This document shows positions 35,643 to 43,698 of a stretch of DNA of 64,000 bases, piece after piece. The position numbers and the translations under genes are program-made. The stretch covers positions 1-64,000 of the forward strand of contig NZ_PYGA01000020.1 of assembly GCF_003014485.1 (NCBI RefSeq), given 5' to 3'. Below the pieces are notes generated by a model. That model was not told the origin of the DNA, made no database searches, and was given only the letters and a program-made list of their open reading frames with translations. Within the stretch, counting starts at the first letter, position 1, and every line of letters starts with the position of its first letter. This DNA comes from Murinocardiopsis flavida (GTDB lineage: Bacteria > Actinomycetota > Actinomycetes > Streptosporangiales > Streptosporangiaceae).

Positions 35643-36398
35643 ATGCACGACCCAGCCCCGTCCCGCCGCCACCCCCGGCACGTTTCCCGGGCACTGCGCA
35701 CCGCGGCCCTCGCCGCAGCGGTCCTCACCGCGGTGTCCGGCTGCCTGGGCGGCAGCGGCGGCGAGCCGAAGTCGGACGCCACCCCGTCGCCCACTGAGAA
35801 GGCCGATCCTCCCGGCGGCGGCCCCACCGGGAAGGGGATGCCGGACATCGGCGGGGTCCGCACGGCCGCCACCGCCAACGACACCATCCAATTGGCGACC
35901 GTCCCGCCCGCAAAGGGCGACTCGGCCGACATCGGCGTCGCGCACGAGCCCCGCCTGACCATCGTCTTCGAGTCGTCCCGGCGCAAGGGCGACGACGTCG
36001 TCTTCACCGCCGAAGCCGAGTACCACGGCGAGAAAGGCGGCTACGAGCTCCACTCGAACGACTTCACCGCCTACCTGTACAAGAAGGACCGCGCCGAGAA
36101 CGCCGAAAGCTGGGCGGCGCAGCTCGACACCTTCCCCGTGCGCGACGACGGAATGCTCGCGAGCCTCGACGCGGCAGAGCCCAAGCAGGACTTCAGCTTC
36201 ACGGTGCCCGAGGTGCGCCCCCTCGCCGACGGCACCGGCCTCGACAGCTTCGGCTACATCGAGTACGAAACGCCCGAGAAGCTGTGGGGATACGACGTCA
36301 AGCAGCAGGACCCCATCCCCGGGCGCCTCTGCTACCAGGAGGGCGAGGGCTGGCACGACCTGCCGCTGTTCCCCGAGGTCGAGGTGCCCTGCGGCTGA
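35643..36398 (+). CDS. Lipoprotein of unknown function
   Basis: A 251-residue lipoprotein. The n-region is Arg-rich; the hydrophobic TAALAAAVLTAVSGC gives a lipobox with Cys near residue 32, then a Gly/Pro/Ser-rich linker. The folded part (about 60-251) has a beta-rich look resembling DUF4352/TelA-like extracytoplasmic domains, but I do not recognise a named family. ATG 35643 begins the signal peptide; longer upstream frames are not plausible. Divergent from the ATPase pair. A hairpin at 36731-36771 may terminate it. Confidence 0.65.
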   Translation: MHDPAPSRRHPRHVSRALRTAALAAAVLTAVSGCLGGSGGEPKSDATPSPTEKADPPGGGPTGKGMPDIGGVRTAATANDTIQLATVPPAKGDSADIGVAHEPRLTIVFESSRRKGDDVVFTAEAEYHGEKGGYELHSNDFTAYLYKKDRAENAESWAAQLDTFPVRDDGMLASLDAAEPKQDFSFTVPEVRPLADGTGLDSFGYIEYETPEKLWGYDVKQQDPIPGRLCYQEGEGWHDLPLFPEVEVPCG

Positions 36399-36730
36399 CC
36401 GCCGCGCCGGCCGAACGGGCGTACCGGGGACCTGATGGGCCCCTGGTCCCGCCCGGGATTTGGGCTCGGCGACCCTGTCCGTCCCGGCGGTCGGCTCAGT
36501 ACCGTTGGCCGGAACCGGACACGGCGGCCCCGGCCGCCGCACGGCAGACGACCCGCGAGGAGTCGGCGATGCTGGGAAGGCGGCGCTACGACCGCGGCGG
36601 CCACGCGATCCCCGCCGGGGCGCCGTGATGCCCGGCGGGCGGCCGCGCCCGGCCCACCAGGCGCCGCCCCGCGCACGGGACGCCACCGCACACCGTGCGG
36701 ACCGGTCGACGCGCCCCGCGCCCCACTGAC
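36399..36730. other. Intergenic stretch with two doubtful micro-ORFs
   Basis: A 19-codon frame (36569-36628) has a good GAGGAG site (36557-36562). It overlaps, in a TGATG junction, a 33-codon frame (36628-36729). Neither has a known family and both are Arg/Pro-rich, as chance frames in GC-rich DNA are. Nothing else is seen. Confidence 0.25.
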
Positions 36731-36771
36731 CTGCCCGGCCGCCGTGCGGGACGGGCACGGCGGCCGGGCAG
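36731..36771. terminator. Bidirectional terminator between lipoprotein genes
   Basis: Perfect 17-base arms at 36731-36747 and 36755-36771, loop of 7. It lies 9 bases past the stop of the leftward lipoprotein gene. Confidence 0.8.
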
Positions 36772-36779
36772 CACCACCC

Positions 36780-37676
36780 CTACTCCGCCAGGCTCTCCTC
36801 GAGGGTGCCCACCTCGCCCTTGGGCGGTGCGGCGATGTCGAGCTTCTTGCCCCAGTCCTTGTAGTGGACCGTGCTCGTGGCCTTCTCCCCCTTGGGGCTG
36901 AGCACCGAAGCGCTGAGTTCGGTGGGCAGTCCCTTGTCGCTGACGGTGAGCGACCAATCGACCGACTCCAGGCCCTGGTCGGCGAGGTCGGAGTAGGTCT
37001 CATCGCCGAGGTCCGACAGCTTCTGCGCCTTGGTCGAGCCCTTGTAGGTGGTGAGGGTCTCGCCGCCCTCCTCGGCGGTCTCGGGCTTGCCTTCGAGGGT
37101 GCCGTACTGGACGAGCCGCAGGCTGGAGTCGCCGGTCGCCTCGTCGATGCCACTGATGGTCTCGTCGAGGATGACGGTGAAGATCTCGGCGAACGGGCCC
37201 AGCTCCTCCTTCGCCTTGTCGACCTCGGGCTGGGACATGCGCATCCACGGCTTGCCCTCGACCAGCGCCTCGCCCTTGGGCATCTTGGTGTAGATGACGT
37301 CGTCGAGCACCACGATGTCGGTGGTGGTCGGCGGCTTCGCCTCGGTGTCGACGACCTGCATCGTCGCCGCCGGCGGGTCGCTCATCCGGAGGTCGAGCAC
37401 GGTCTCCTTGATGGGGTCGGCCTGATCGGCCTCAGGGCTCAGCTCGATCCCGACCTCGACGGTCAGCGCCTCCTGCATCCGCTCCTGGACGAACGGGGCG
37501 AGGTCGGCGGGGGTGTCGGGCAGGCTGGCCTTGTCCATCTTGTCCGCCGGGACGGGCTGGGGGCCCTTCCCGTCCCCCTCGCCCCCGTTCCCGCCGCCGT
37601 CACCGCCGGAGCCGGTGCACGCGCTCACTGCGAGCACAGCGGACAACACAGCTGCGGCGGGCATCAGACGTCTCAT
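36780..37676 (-). CDS. Lipoprotein, LppX/LprG-like fold candidate
   Basis: A 298-residue lipoprotein: MRRLMPAAAVLSAVLAVSAC gives a lipobox with Cys20, then a Gly/Asp-rich linker. The mature part (about 55-298) has the pattern of the LppX_LprAFG-like or DUF6612-like half-barrel proteins, in which a curved sheet binds lipid: DLRMSDPPAATMQVVD, IVVLDDVIYTKMP and LTTYKGSTKAQ. The family call is tentative. ATG 37676 starts the signal peptide, though it lacks a clear ribosome site. Monocistronic and divergent from the pilin-fused toxin gene. Confidence 0.65.
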   Translation of the reverse strand: MRRLMPAAAVLSAVLAVSACTGSGGDGGGNGGEGDGKGPQPVPADKMDKASLPDTPADLAPFVQERMQEALTVEVGIELSPEADQADPIKETVLDLRMSDPPAATMQVVDTEAKPPTTTDIVVLDDVIYTKMPKGEALVEGKPWMRMSQPEVDKAKEELGPFAEIFTVILDETISGIDEATGDSSLRLVQYGTLEGKPETAEEGGETLTTYKGSTKAQKLSDLGDETYSDLADQGLESVDWSLTVSDKGLPTELSASVLSPKGEKATSTVHYKDWGKKLDIAAPPKGEVGTLEESLAE

Positions 37677-38057
37677 CAGGGGGCAACCGATCTCTGGTGG
37701 CGGGGGCCGACGGGCGCCGGGACGGTAAAAGCGTAGGAAAGGTACCCCGAAATTACCAACGGGTCCGGAAACCTCGTCATCGGGATCCGGTGCCGACGGC
37801 GCCCCGCGGCCGAAGAGGCGGCGGCGCCCATGGGCCGTGGGTCCCAGCGGGGTCCCGTTCCGGTCCTGAACATGCCCTGCGGCCTGGTGCGGCACTCCTG
37901 CGGCGTGCTATCCCGGACAGTGGAGTTGTCCCGTCGGCGCCGAAATCTCCCTAATCTCCCTTCGGACCCTTTTTCGCGTCCGTCCGCCGCCGGCTCTCCG
38001 CTCCGAGGTTCCGGACGGTCCGGGTCCACATCGTGATCCATGGGAAGAGCTGCCACT
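37677..38057. other. Divergent promoter region before the toxin gene
   Basis: About 380 bases without a recognisable gene. AT-richer patches lie near 37735-37765 and 37940-37980. GGGAAGAG (38042-38049) is the likely ribosome site of the toxin gene. No operator was identified. Confidence 0.4.
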
Positions 38058-39539
38058 GTGCGCTGGGTATGGCGTGCCGAATCGGGCGCCGGAAAGGTCG
38101 AGTACGCCGCGTTGGTGGTGCTCGTCGCCGTCATCCTCGGTGCACTGATCAGCGCGGGCCTGCCCACCGACGTGAAGCCCGCTGTCGCGAGCGCCACCTG
38201 CGGACTGTTCGGCGGCGACGACTGCGAACCCGCGGACCCCGGCTCCGGCGACGGCGACCCCGGCAATGGCGGGCCCGGCGGCGACCCCGAGGAGCCCGAG
38301 GAGAGCGGTGGATCCCCCGACGCTCCCGAGCAGGCGGGCACCGATCCCGCTGCCGTCCCCTCCGACCTCGACGAGCAGATCGAGAAGGCCGAGCAGGACC
38401 TCGCCGCCGCGGAGAAGGAGGAGAGGGACGCCAAGGGCGAGTACGGCAACCTCGACAAGGAACTGCTGGACCTCCTTGAGGATCTGATCGGCCTCACCGA
38501 CGCCAAGAAGTGCTTCCTGGACGGCGACGTCCAAGCGTGCCTGTGGACGGCCCTGGAAGCCATCCCGTGGGGCAAGGCCATCAAGTTCGCCCGCAAGATC
38601 CCCAAGGCGTACAAGCTCTTCGACAAGTGGCGCAAGGGCTCCAAGGTCCTCGACAAGGCCGCGGACAAGGTCGCCGACCGCAGGAAGAAGCTCGACGACC
38701 TGAAGGACAAGAAGAAGAAAGAGCAGGAGAAGAAGGAGCCGACCAGCTGCCCGAGACCGAAGAACAGCTTTGTTCCCGGGACCCCGGTGCTGCTCGGCGA
38801 CGGGTCTACCCGGCCGATCGAGGACGTCGAGGTCGGCGACGACGTCCTCGCGTTCGACCCGCGGACCGGCACCGAAGGCCCCCGCCCGGTGACCCGCCTG
38901 ATCGAGGGCACCGGAACGAAGTCCCTGGTCGACATCACCGTCGTCGACGACAGCGGCCGGTCCGGGCGCGTCACGGCCACGGCCGAGCACCCCTTCTGGG
39001 TCCCCGAAAGCGCAGAATGGGTCGACGCCGCGGATCTCGGAACCGATACCCGGCTCCGCACCGGGACCGGCGCGTGGACACAGGTCGAGACCGTCCGGCC
39101 GCGGACGGAAGGCGACCAGCGTGTCCACAACCTGACAGTCGCCGACCTGCACACCTTCTACGTCGCAGCGGGGCGCACGCCCGTCCTCGTCCACAACAGC
39201 AACTCGACGCCGGGCAAGGACGACGAATGCGAACCCGAGAAGCCGAAGGACGGCCTCGAGGACATCGGCGACCCGAAGAAGTTCGACGCGGAGTCGCTGC
39301 GGGGACGTTCGTCGGAGGACGTCGCCGACTCCATCCCCGAGGGGTGGACCAGCAAGCCCAGCAAGAAGGGCGGGGGGACGGTATACGTCGACCCGAACAA
39401 CTTCGGCCGCCAGATCAGGATCATGCCCGGGTACAAGGCGGGCAACCGGCCCGACCCGCTGACGCACGGACCCTACGTCGAGGTGTCCCAGAACGGGAAG
39501 ACCATCAAGATGCCGCTCGAAGGCAACCCCACGCTCTGA
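38058..39539 (+). CDS. Polymorphic toxin: Flp-pilin-like N-terminus, Hint domain, C-terminal toxin
   Basis: A 493-residue modular protein. Residues 1-34 mimic a Flp prepilin: a short leader ending ESG, then AGKVEYAALVVLVAVILGAL with Glu at +5 after Gly10. An acidic Gly/Pro/Glu linker follows, then a charged coiled coil (about 100-230) that includes a hydrophobic KAIKFARKIPKAYKLF segment. The Hint autoprocessing domain is about 231-380 (NSFVPGTPVLLGDG, TAEHPFW, ending TPVLVHN). The C-terminal toxin domain is 381-493 (GGGTVYVDP, QIRIMPG, HGPYVEVSQNGK, GNP end). I believe this C-terminal pattern recurs in actinobacterial Hint toxins, some thought to be RNases, but the activity is not shown. GTG 38058 is favoured by GGGAAGAG 8 bases upstream; ATG 38040 is in frame. 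Confidence 0.8.
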   Translation: MRWVWRAESGAGKVEYAALVVLVAVILGALISAGLPTDVKPAVASATCGLFGGDDCEPADPGSGDGDPGNGGPGGDPEEPEESGGSPDAPEQAGTDPAAVPSDLDEQIEKAEQDLAAAEKEERDAKGEYGNLDKELLDLLEDLIGLTDAKKCFLDGDVQACLWTALEAIPWGKAIKFARKIPKAYKLFDKWRKGSKVLDKAADKVADRRKKLDDLKDKKKKEQEKKEPTSCPRPKNSFVPGTPVLLGDGSTRPIEDVEVGDDVLAFDPRTGTEGPRPVTRLIEGTGTKSLVDITVVDDSGRSGRVTATAEHPFWVPESAEWVDAADLGTDTRLRTGTGAWTQVETVRPRTEGDQRVHNLTVADLHTFYVAAGRTPVLVHNSNSTPGKDDECEPEKPKDGLEDIGDPKKFDAESLRGRSSEDVADSIPEGWTSKPSKKGGGTVYVDPNNFGRQIRIMPGYKAGNRPDPLTHGPYVEVSQNGKTIKMPLEGNPTL

Positions 39540-39551
39540 GATTGAACGCGG

Positions 39552-39872
39552 ATGACTGACAGATCACCGGCCGAATGGCTCAAGCAGGAGGTCCTGGAGC
39601 ACCTGGACGACTTCGGTGTCGTCGGGCTCTACGAGCTCCGCTGGCTCCTGAACGGATCGGACTTCGCGCTCGACCCCGACGAGACCGCCGGCCTCGCACG
39701 CCGGGTCGCCCGGGAGGTACTGGCGGAGTCCGGCGCCGCGCTGCACACCGCCGCCTGGCCCGGGTCCGAGGTCACCGGCGAAGAGCTGCCCGCCTCGGTG
39801 CTCGACACCGAGAGCGCATGGGGGGAGGGCCCCGGAAGCAGCTTCGTGGCATTGGTCGGCGCCGATGAATGA
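39552..39872 (+). CDS. Candidate immunity protein for the Hint toxin
   Basis: A 106-residue acidic, soluble protein without a signal peptide or membrane helix. No family is recognised. It starts 12 bases after the toxin stop, in the same direction, and the pair is closed by a perfect 28-base palindrome. This position and size are standard for cognate immunity genes of polymorphic toxins. An acidic partner would suit a basic nuclease-like toxin domain. The role is inferred from context alone. Confidence 0.6.
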   Translation: MTDRSPAEWLKQEVLEHLDDFGVVGLYELRWLLNGSDFALDPDETAGLARRVAREVLAESGAALHTAAWPGSEVTGEELPASVLDTESAWGEGPGSSFVALVGADE

Positions 39873-39890
39873 GGAAGACTCGTCCCTCGA

Positions 39891-39918
39891 CGGCCCTCCC
39901 CACCGGTGGGGAGGGCCG
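39891..39918. terminator. Terminator after toxin/immunity pair
   Basis: Perfect 28-base palindrome, 39891-39918, centred on ACCGGT; 18 bases past the immunity stop. Confidence 0.75.
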
Positions 39919-39979
39919 AGCGCCGTCTCTCACCAGAGCCAGCCCTGATCCCGTCCCACCACTTGGAGAGTCCCCCGCA

Positions 39980-42262
39980 ATGACGTCGACCGAGGAGCTG
40001 ACCCCGGCCCCACCGGAGGTCGCCCGCACGAAGAGCGGCTCACTGAACACGCTCTTCACCGCCGCGATCCTGATCAGCGCCTTACTGCTGTTCGCGGTGC
40101 AGCCGATGGTCTCGAAGATGCTGCTCCCGCCCTACGGCGGAGCCCCCGCCGTGTGGACGACCTCGGTGCTGTTCTTCCAGATCGTCCTGCTGATCGGCTA
40201 CACCTACTCGCACTTCGCGCCGCGCCTGTTCGGACGCCAACAGCCCCTCGTCCACCTCGCCCTGGTGCTCATCCCCCTGCTGGTCCTGCCGATCACCCTG
40301 CCGACCTGGGCCGCGCCCGACGAGTCGGTCTCCGTGGCGGGCTGGCTCCTGGTCGTCCTGACCGTCATGGTGGGCCTGCCGTTCGTCGTGCTGAGCACCA
40401 CGGGTCCGCTGGTGCAGGCGTGGTACGCGACCCTCGGCCTGCCCCGCTCGCGCGACCCCTACTTCCTCTACGCCGCCAGCAACATCGGCAGCCTGGTCGC
40501 CCTGGTCGGCTACCCGTTCGTCATCGAACCGGTCCTCGGCGTGGAGACCCAGTCCGTGTGGTGGGCGGTCGGGTACGGGGCCTTCGTCGTGCTCGTCGCC
40601 TGCTGCGCCGTCCTCGCCTGGCGGCGGATGCGCGCCGGCGCAACCATCGCTGACGGCGCGCCGGAGGAGGAGGGCGCGGCGCCGGCCGACGCCCCGACAC
40701 CGTCGGCGACCGCACTGACCTGGCGCCGCCGCGGCCGCTGGCTGGCGCTGGCCGCGCTGCCGTCGTCGCTGATGCAGGGCTCCACCTCCTACATGTCCAC
40801 CGACGTGGCCGCTGTGCCGCTGCTGTGGGTGGTGCCGCTCGCGCTCTACCTCGGCACCTACATCATCGGTTTCGGGCTCCGCAAGCACGGCTGGGTGAAC
40901 GGGACGGTGGACGCGGCGCTCATCCTGTCCATCCCGGTGCTGCTGCTCGCCGTCCAGCCCGACATCGCCTCGGTGCCGGTGGCGATGGCGCTGTCGATGG
41001 TCATGCTCACGGTCGTCGCCCTCGCCTCGCACGGCCTCCTGGCGAAGGACCGGCCGGCACCCGTCCACCTCACCGAGTTCTTCCTCCTCGTCTCGCTCGG
41101 CGGTGCGCTCGGCAGCCTCTTCAACGGCGTGATCGCGCCCGTGCTCTTCGACCGGGTGCTGGAGTACCCGCTCGCGCTGATCGCCGTCGCGCTCCTCGCC
41201 CTCACCGCAGGAGGTTCCTCCCGCGTCGTGCAGTGGGCGGCGCAGCGCGCGTGGGCGCGGATGATCCCGCTGGTGCTGGCCCTCGGCGCCACAGCGGTGG
41301 TCTACCTGCTCGAGATCCGCTGGCCCATGGTGCTGATCGCGCTGCTGTTCGCCGTGACACTGGTCCTGGTGATCCGGCAGGTCGTCGCATTCACGGCCGT
41401 CTTCGCCGCGTTCGGTGCTGCCCTGCTGATCGGAACCCAGATCCTCGACAGTGAGACCGCGGTCCTGCACGGCCGGTCGTTCTTCGGCAGCTACTCCGTC
41501 AACGAGGACAACGGCAGCCGCTCCCTCTCGCATGGGACCACCACGCACGGTTTTCAGCCGTTGGACCCGGAGAAGAGCAAGGACCCGGTGTCCTACTACG
41601 CCAAGAGCGGTCCCGTCGGGGACGTGTTCGAGGCTTACGGCGCCGAAAGCAAGAAGGTCGGGGTCGTGGGACTCGGAACCGGTGTGATCGCCGCGTACGG
41701 GCAGCCGGGTCAGGAGTTCGACTTCTTCGAGATCGACCCGGAGATGGTCGAGCTCGCCCAGGACCCGGAGCGGTTCAGCTACCTCGACGACAGCAAGGGC
41801 GAGGTCCGGACCATCGTCGGCGACGGGCGCCTGCGCCTGGGCGAGACCGAGGACGGGTCGTACGACGTGATCATCCTTGACGCGTTCACCTCCGACGCGA
41901 TCCCGGCGCACATGTTGACGCGTGAGGCATACGAGGAGTTCGCCGACAAGCTGGCCCCGGGAGGGGTGATCGCCGTCCACGTCAGCAACCGGGTGCTGGA
42001 ACTCGCGCCGATGGTCGGCGCGACCTCGGAGGCCGCCGGCCTGCACGGGCTGTACCGGTCCGATGACAACATGGCCGCCGACGGTGGGCCGGTCGACCCG
42101 TACGCCTTCGCCTCGCAATGGATCGCGCTCGCTCCGGAAGAGGGCGACCTGGCCAAGCTGAAAGAGCCGGACAGCCCGAACCGCGGGGAGTGGACCCCAC
42201 TGCCCAGTGGGGGGCCGGTGTGGACCGACTCCTACTCATCGCTCTTCCGCGTCATCAAGTAG
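39980..42262 (+). CDS. Membrane-fused spermidine-synthase-like protein
   Basis: A 760-residue protein with two parts. The N-terminal two thirds (about 20-500) carries ten or more membrane helices typical of fused spermidine-synthase family membrane domains, opening with LFTAAILISALLLFAVQPMVSKMLLPPYGG. The C-terminal domain (about 540-750) has the SAM/dcSAM-binding fold: VGVVGLGTGVIAAYG, FFEIDPEMVELA, GDGRLRL and IILDAFTSDAIPAHML. The Asp in the last motif matches the aminopropyltransferase acid. Soluble enzymes make spermidine; the substrate of membrane-fused forms is not established. ATG 39980 follows a GGAG site. Flanked by terminators. Confidence 0.85.
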   Translation: MTSTEELTPAPPEVARTKSGSLNTLFTAAILISALLLFAVQPMVSKMLLPPYGGAPAVWTTSVLFFQIVLLIGYTYSHFAPRLFGRQQPLVHLALVLIPLLVLPITLPTWAAPDESVSVAGWLLVVLTVMVGLPFVVLSTTGPLVQAWYATLGLPRSRDPYFLYAASNIGSLVALVGYPFVIEPVLGVETQSVWWAVGYGAFVVLVACCAVLAWRRMRAGATIADGAPEEEGAAPADAPTPSATALTWRRRGRWLALAALPSSLMQGSTSYMSTDVAAVPLLWVVPLALYLGTYIIGFGLRKHGWVNGTVDAALILSIPVLLLAVQPDIASVPVAMALSMVMLTVVALASHGLLAKDRPAPVHLTEFFLLVSLGGALGSLFNGVIAPVLFDRVLEYPLALIAVALLALTAGGSSRVVQWAAQRAWARMIPLVLALGATAVVYLLEIRWPMVLIALLFAVTLVLVIRQVVAFTAVFAAFGAALLIGTQILDSETAVLHGRSFFGSYSVNEDNGSRSLSHGTTTHGFQPLDPEKSKDPVSYYAKSGPVGDVFEAYGAESKKVGVVGLGTGVIAAYGQPGQEFDFFEIDPEMVELAQDPERFSYLDDSKGEVRTIVGDGRLRLGETEDGSYDVIILDAFTSDAIPAHMLTREAYEEFADKLAPGGVIAVHVSNRVLELAPMVGATSEAAGLHGLYRSDDNMAADGGPVDPYAFASQWIALAPEEGDLAKLKEPDSPNRGEWTPLPSGGPVWTDSYSSLFRVIK

Positions 42263-42299
42263 ATCCGCGCTCGGGCCTGTTCCGGCTGGGCGTCATGCC

Positions 42300-42328
42300 G
42301 TGGGCGGCGGGGCTTTACCGCCGCCCAC
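42300..42328 (+). terminator. Terminator after spermidine-synthase-like gene
   Basis: GTGGGCGGCGG (42300-42310) and CCGCCGCCCAC (42318-42328), perfect 11-bp stem, 37 bases past the stop. Confidence 0.7.
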
Positions 42329-42415
42329 AGTCGTTCCACCCGGATGATCTGACACGCCTGGCCGCGTCCGCGGTCGTGCCCTTCCGCCGGGCGGCGGGAG
42401 GGCACCGAAAGCAGA

Positions 42416-42454
42416 AGAGGGCCGACCGGGCACTCAGTGCCCGGTCGGCCCTCT
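42416..42454. terminator. Terminator at the end of the Tad operon
   Basis: Perfect 19-base arms at 42416-42434 and 42436-42454 around a single central base. It lies 15 bases past the stop of the leftward transglycosylase gene and probably ends the whole Tad operon, from both directions. Confidence 0.85.
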
Positions 42455-42469
42455 CGAAACCGAAGGTGC

Positions 42470-43084
42470 TCAGTACCAGTGCGTGCTGGCTCCCGCCGGC
42501 GAGCCGGTGGGGTTCTGCCAGAACGCCCATGCCTTGCACGGGGTGCCGTAGTTGGGGCGCTCGGCGATGTAGTTCATACCCCATTGGATCTGGATGCTGG
42601 GGTCGTCGTAGTAGCCGGGCGGGACATCGTGCCCCGCGCTCGGCAGCAGCTGGGGGATCCCCGCAGCCTGCGACGTGGGGTTGATCGCGGTGTGGTCCCA
42701 GCCGCTCTCGCGCTGCCACAGTTGGTCCAGGCAGTCCCATTCCGCACCGGTCCAACCGCGTTCGGCGGCGAGCTTCTGGCCGAGTTTCCGGTTGGCCTCG
42801 TTCTTCACACTGCCGGCGGGAACACTACCCATGGTGACGGGGCGCTTGATGGGCGGATCGGTGTCCTCCAGGACCACCCAGCTCTTGCCCTTGCAACTCT
42901 CCGCGCCAACGAGGCAGACCGCTTTGCGCGTGTAGTCGTGAAACGCGTTGTCTGGTTGTGTGGCCGCGATGCCTAGAACGAGAACGGTGACGAACACGAA
43001 TGCTGCGGCTGTCTCGATGATCGCGCTGCCTTGGTCGGCGCGACGTGTTCGCGACACCCGCAGCCGGTGTTTTCTCGCCGGCAT
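42470..43084 (-). CDS. Lytic transglycosylase fused to a TadE/prepilin-like N-terminus
   Basis: A 204-residue protein. Residues 1-19 form a basic leader ending in Gly19, then SAIIETAAAFVFVTVLVLGIA with Glu24 at +5, the signature of TadE pseudopilins processed by prepilin peptidase. After a linker with two cysteines, residues 105-204 form an SLT-like domain: WTGAEWDCLDQLWQRESGWD with catalytic Glu126, INPTSQAAGIPQLLPSAGHD, and NPTGSPAGASTHWY at the end. This matches actinobacterial lytic transglycosylases that cleave peptidoglycan. AAGGAG supports ATG 43084. It is the last gene of the Tad operon. I infer that it opens the wall for pilus passage or is carried on it. Confidence 0.82.
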   Translation of the reverse strand: MPARKHRLRVSRTRRADQGSAIIETAAAFVFVTVLVLGIAATQPDNAFHDYTRKAVCLVGAESCKGKSWVVLEDTDPPIKRPVTMGSVPAGSVKNEANRKLGQKLAAERGWTGAEWDCLDQLWQRESGWDHTAINPTSQAAGIPQLLPSAGHDVPPGYYDDPSIQIQWGMNYIAERPNYGTPCKAWAFWQNPTGSPAGASTHWY

Positions 43085-43121
43085 CGAGGGCTCCTTCCAT
43101 TGACGCAAGAATGGGGTTTGA

Positions 43122-43670
43122 CTAGTTGATTGGAACATCCTTGATCGCACTAAAGCCCGGAACTCGCACAGTGACGCTCTTCACCTCCTTGGGAATCAGG
43201 AATGATCCCCAGACGACACCATGAGAGCCCGCCTCTATGACGTCGGCAGTGGAAGTTCCATTTGTGTTTGAGCAGAAGCAGTAGAACTTCTCGTCAGTGA
43301 GATTGTGGTAGCGGATCTTTTCGTTAGTGTCGAGAACCGCTCCACTCATCGACTTGATCGGCGCATACGTGTATGTGGGACTGGCACTCCACGCGGTCAA
43401 GGGATAGCTTTCGGACTCATGCTCATTGCGTACGGTGTACATAAGCGTTGTCAGTTCACCGTCCTTCGCGCGTTTGAGAGAGTTGACCTCCACAGTGGCC
43501 TTCGCGTCGTTCTTTCCTGCGTTTGCACTCATCTCACCGGTGAACTCTGCCTTGCCAAGGACGGGCAGCTTGCCAGTTTGGGAAGCAGAACCGTCCGCAC
43601 TCGCAGATGCGCTCAAGCTGGCCGTGAGCAGTGCGACCAGGGCGAGCATGGCGCTGAGTTTGTGCTTCAT
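43122..43670 (-). CDS. Secreted single-domain paralogue of the OmpA-lipoprotein N-domain
   Basis: A 182-residue secreted protein with signal peptide MKHKLSAMLALVALLTASLSASA. It has no lipobox. The mature domain shares a pattern with residues 70-200 of the adjacent OmpA lipoprotein: a CxC motif (C131/C133 here, C153/C155 there), then GSHGVVWGSFLIPKEVKSVTV and DVPI at the end. It is therefore a stand-alone copy of that sensory or binding module, without OmpA. Function unknown. Base composition is much lower in GC than its neighbours (e.g. 26 of 60 bases in 43261-43320). Gap of 28 bases to the OmpA gene, so co-transcribed. Confidence 0.65.
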   Translation of the reverse strand: MKHKLSAMLALVALLTASLSASASADGSASQTGKLPVLGKAEFTGEMSANAGKNDAKATVEVNSLKRAKDGELTTLMYTVRNEHESESYPLTAWSASPTYTYAPIKSMSGAVLDTNEKIRYHNLTDEKFYCFCSNTNGTSTADVIEAGSHGVVWGSFLIPKEVKSVTVRVPGFSAIKDVPIN

Positions 43671-43698
43671 TTGGGCTACCAATCTCCTCCGACGGGCG

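Noticed and set aside
36569-36729. Two overlapping micro-ORFs (19 and 33 codons) with a GAGGAG site
   Set aside because: Arg/Pro-rich, no family and no conservation evidence; kept only as a note on the intergenic stretch.
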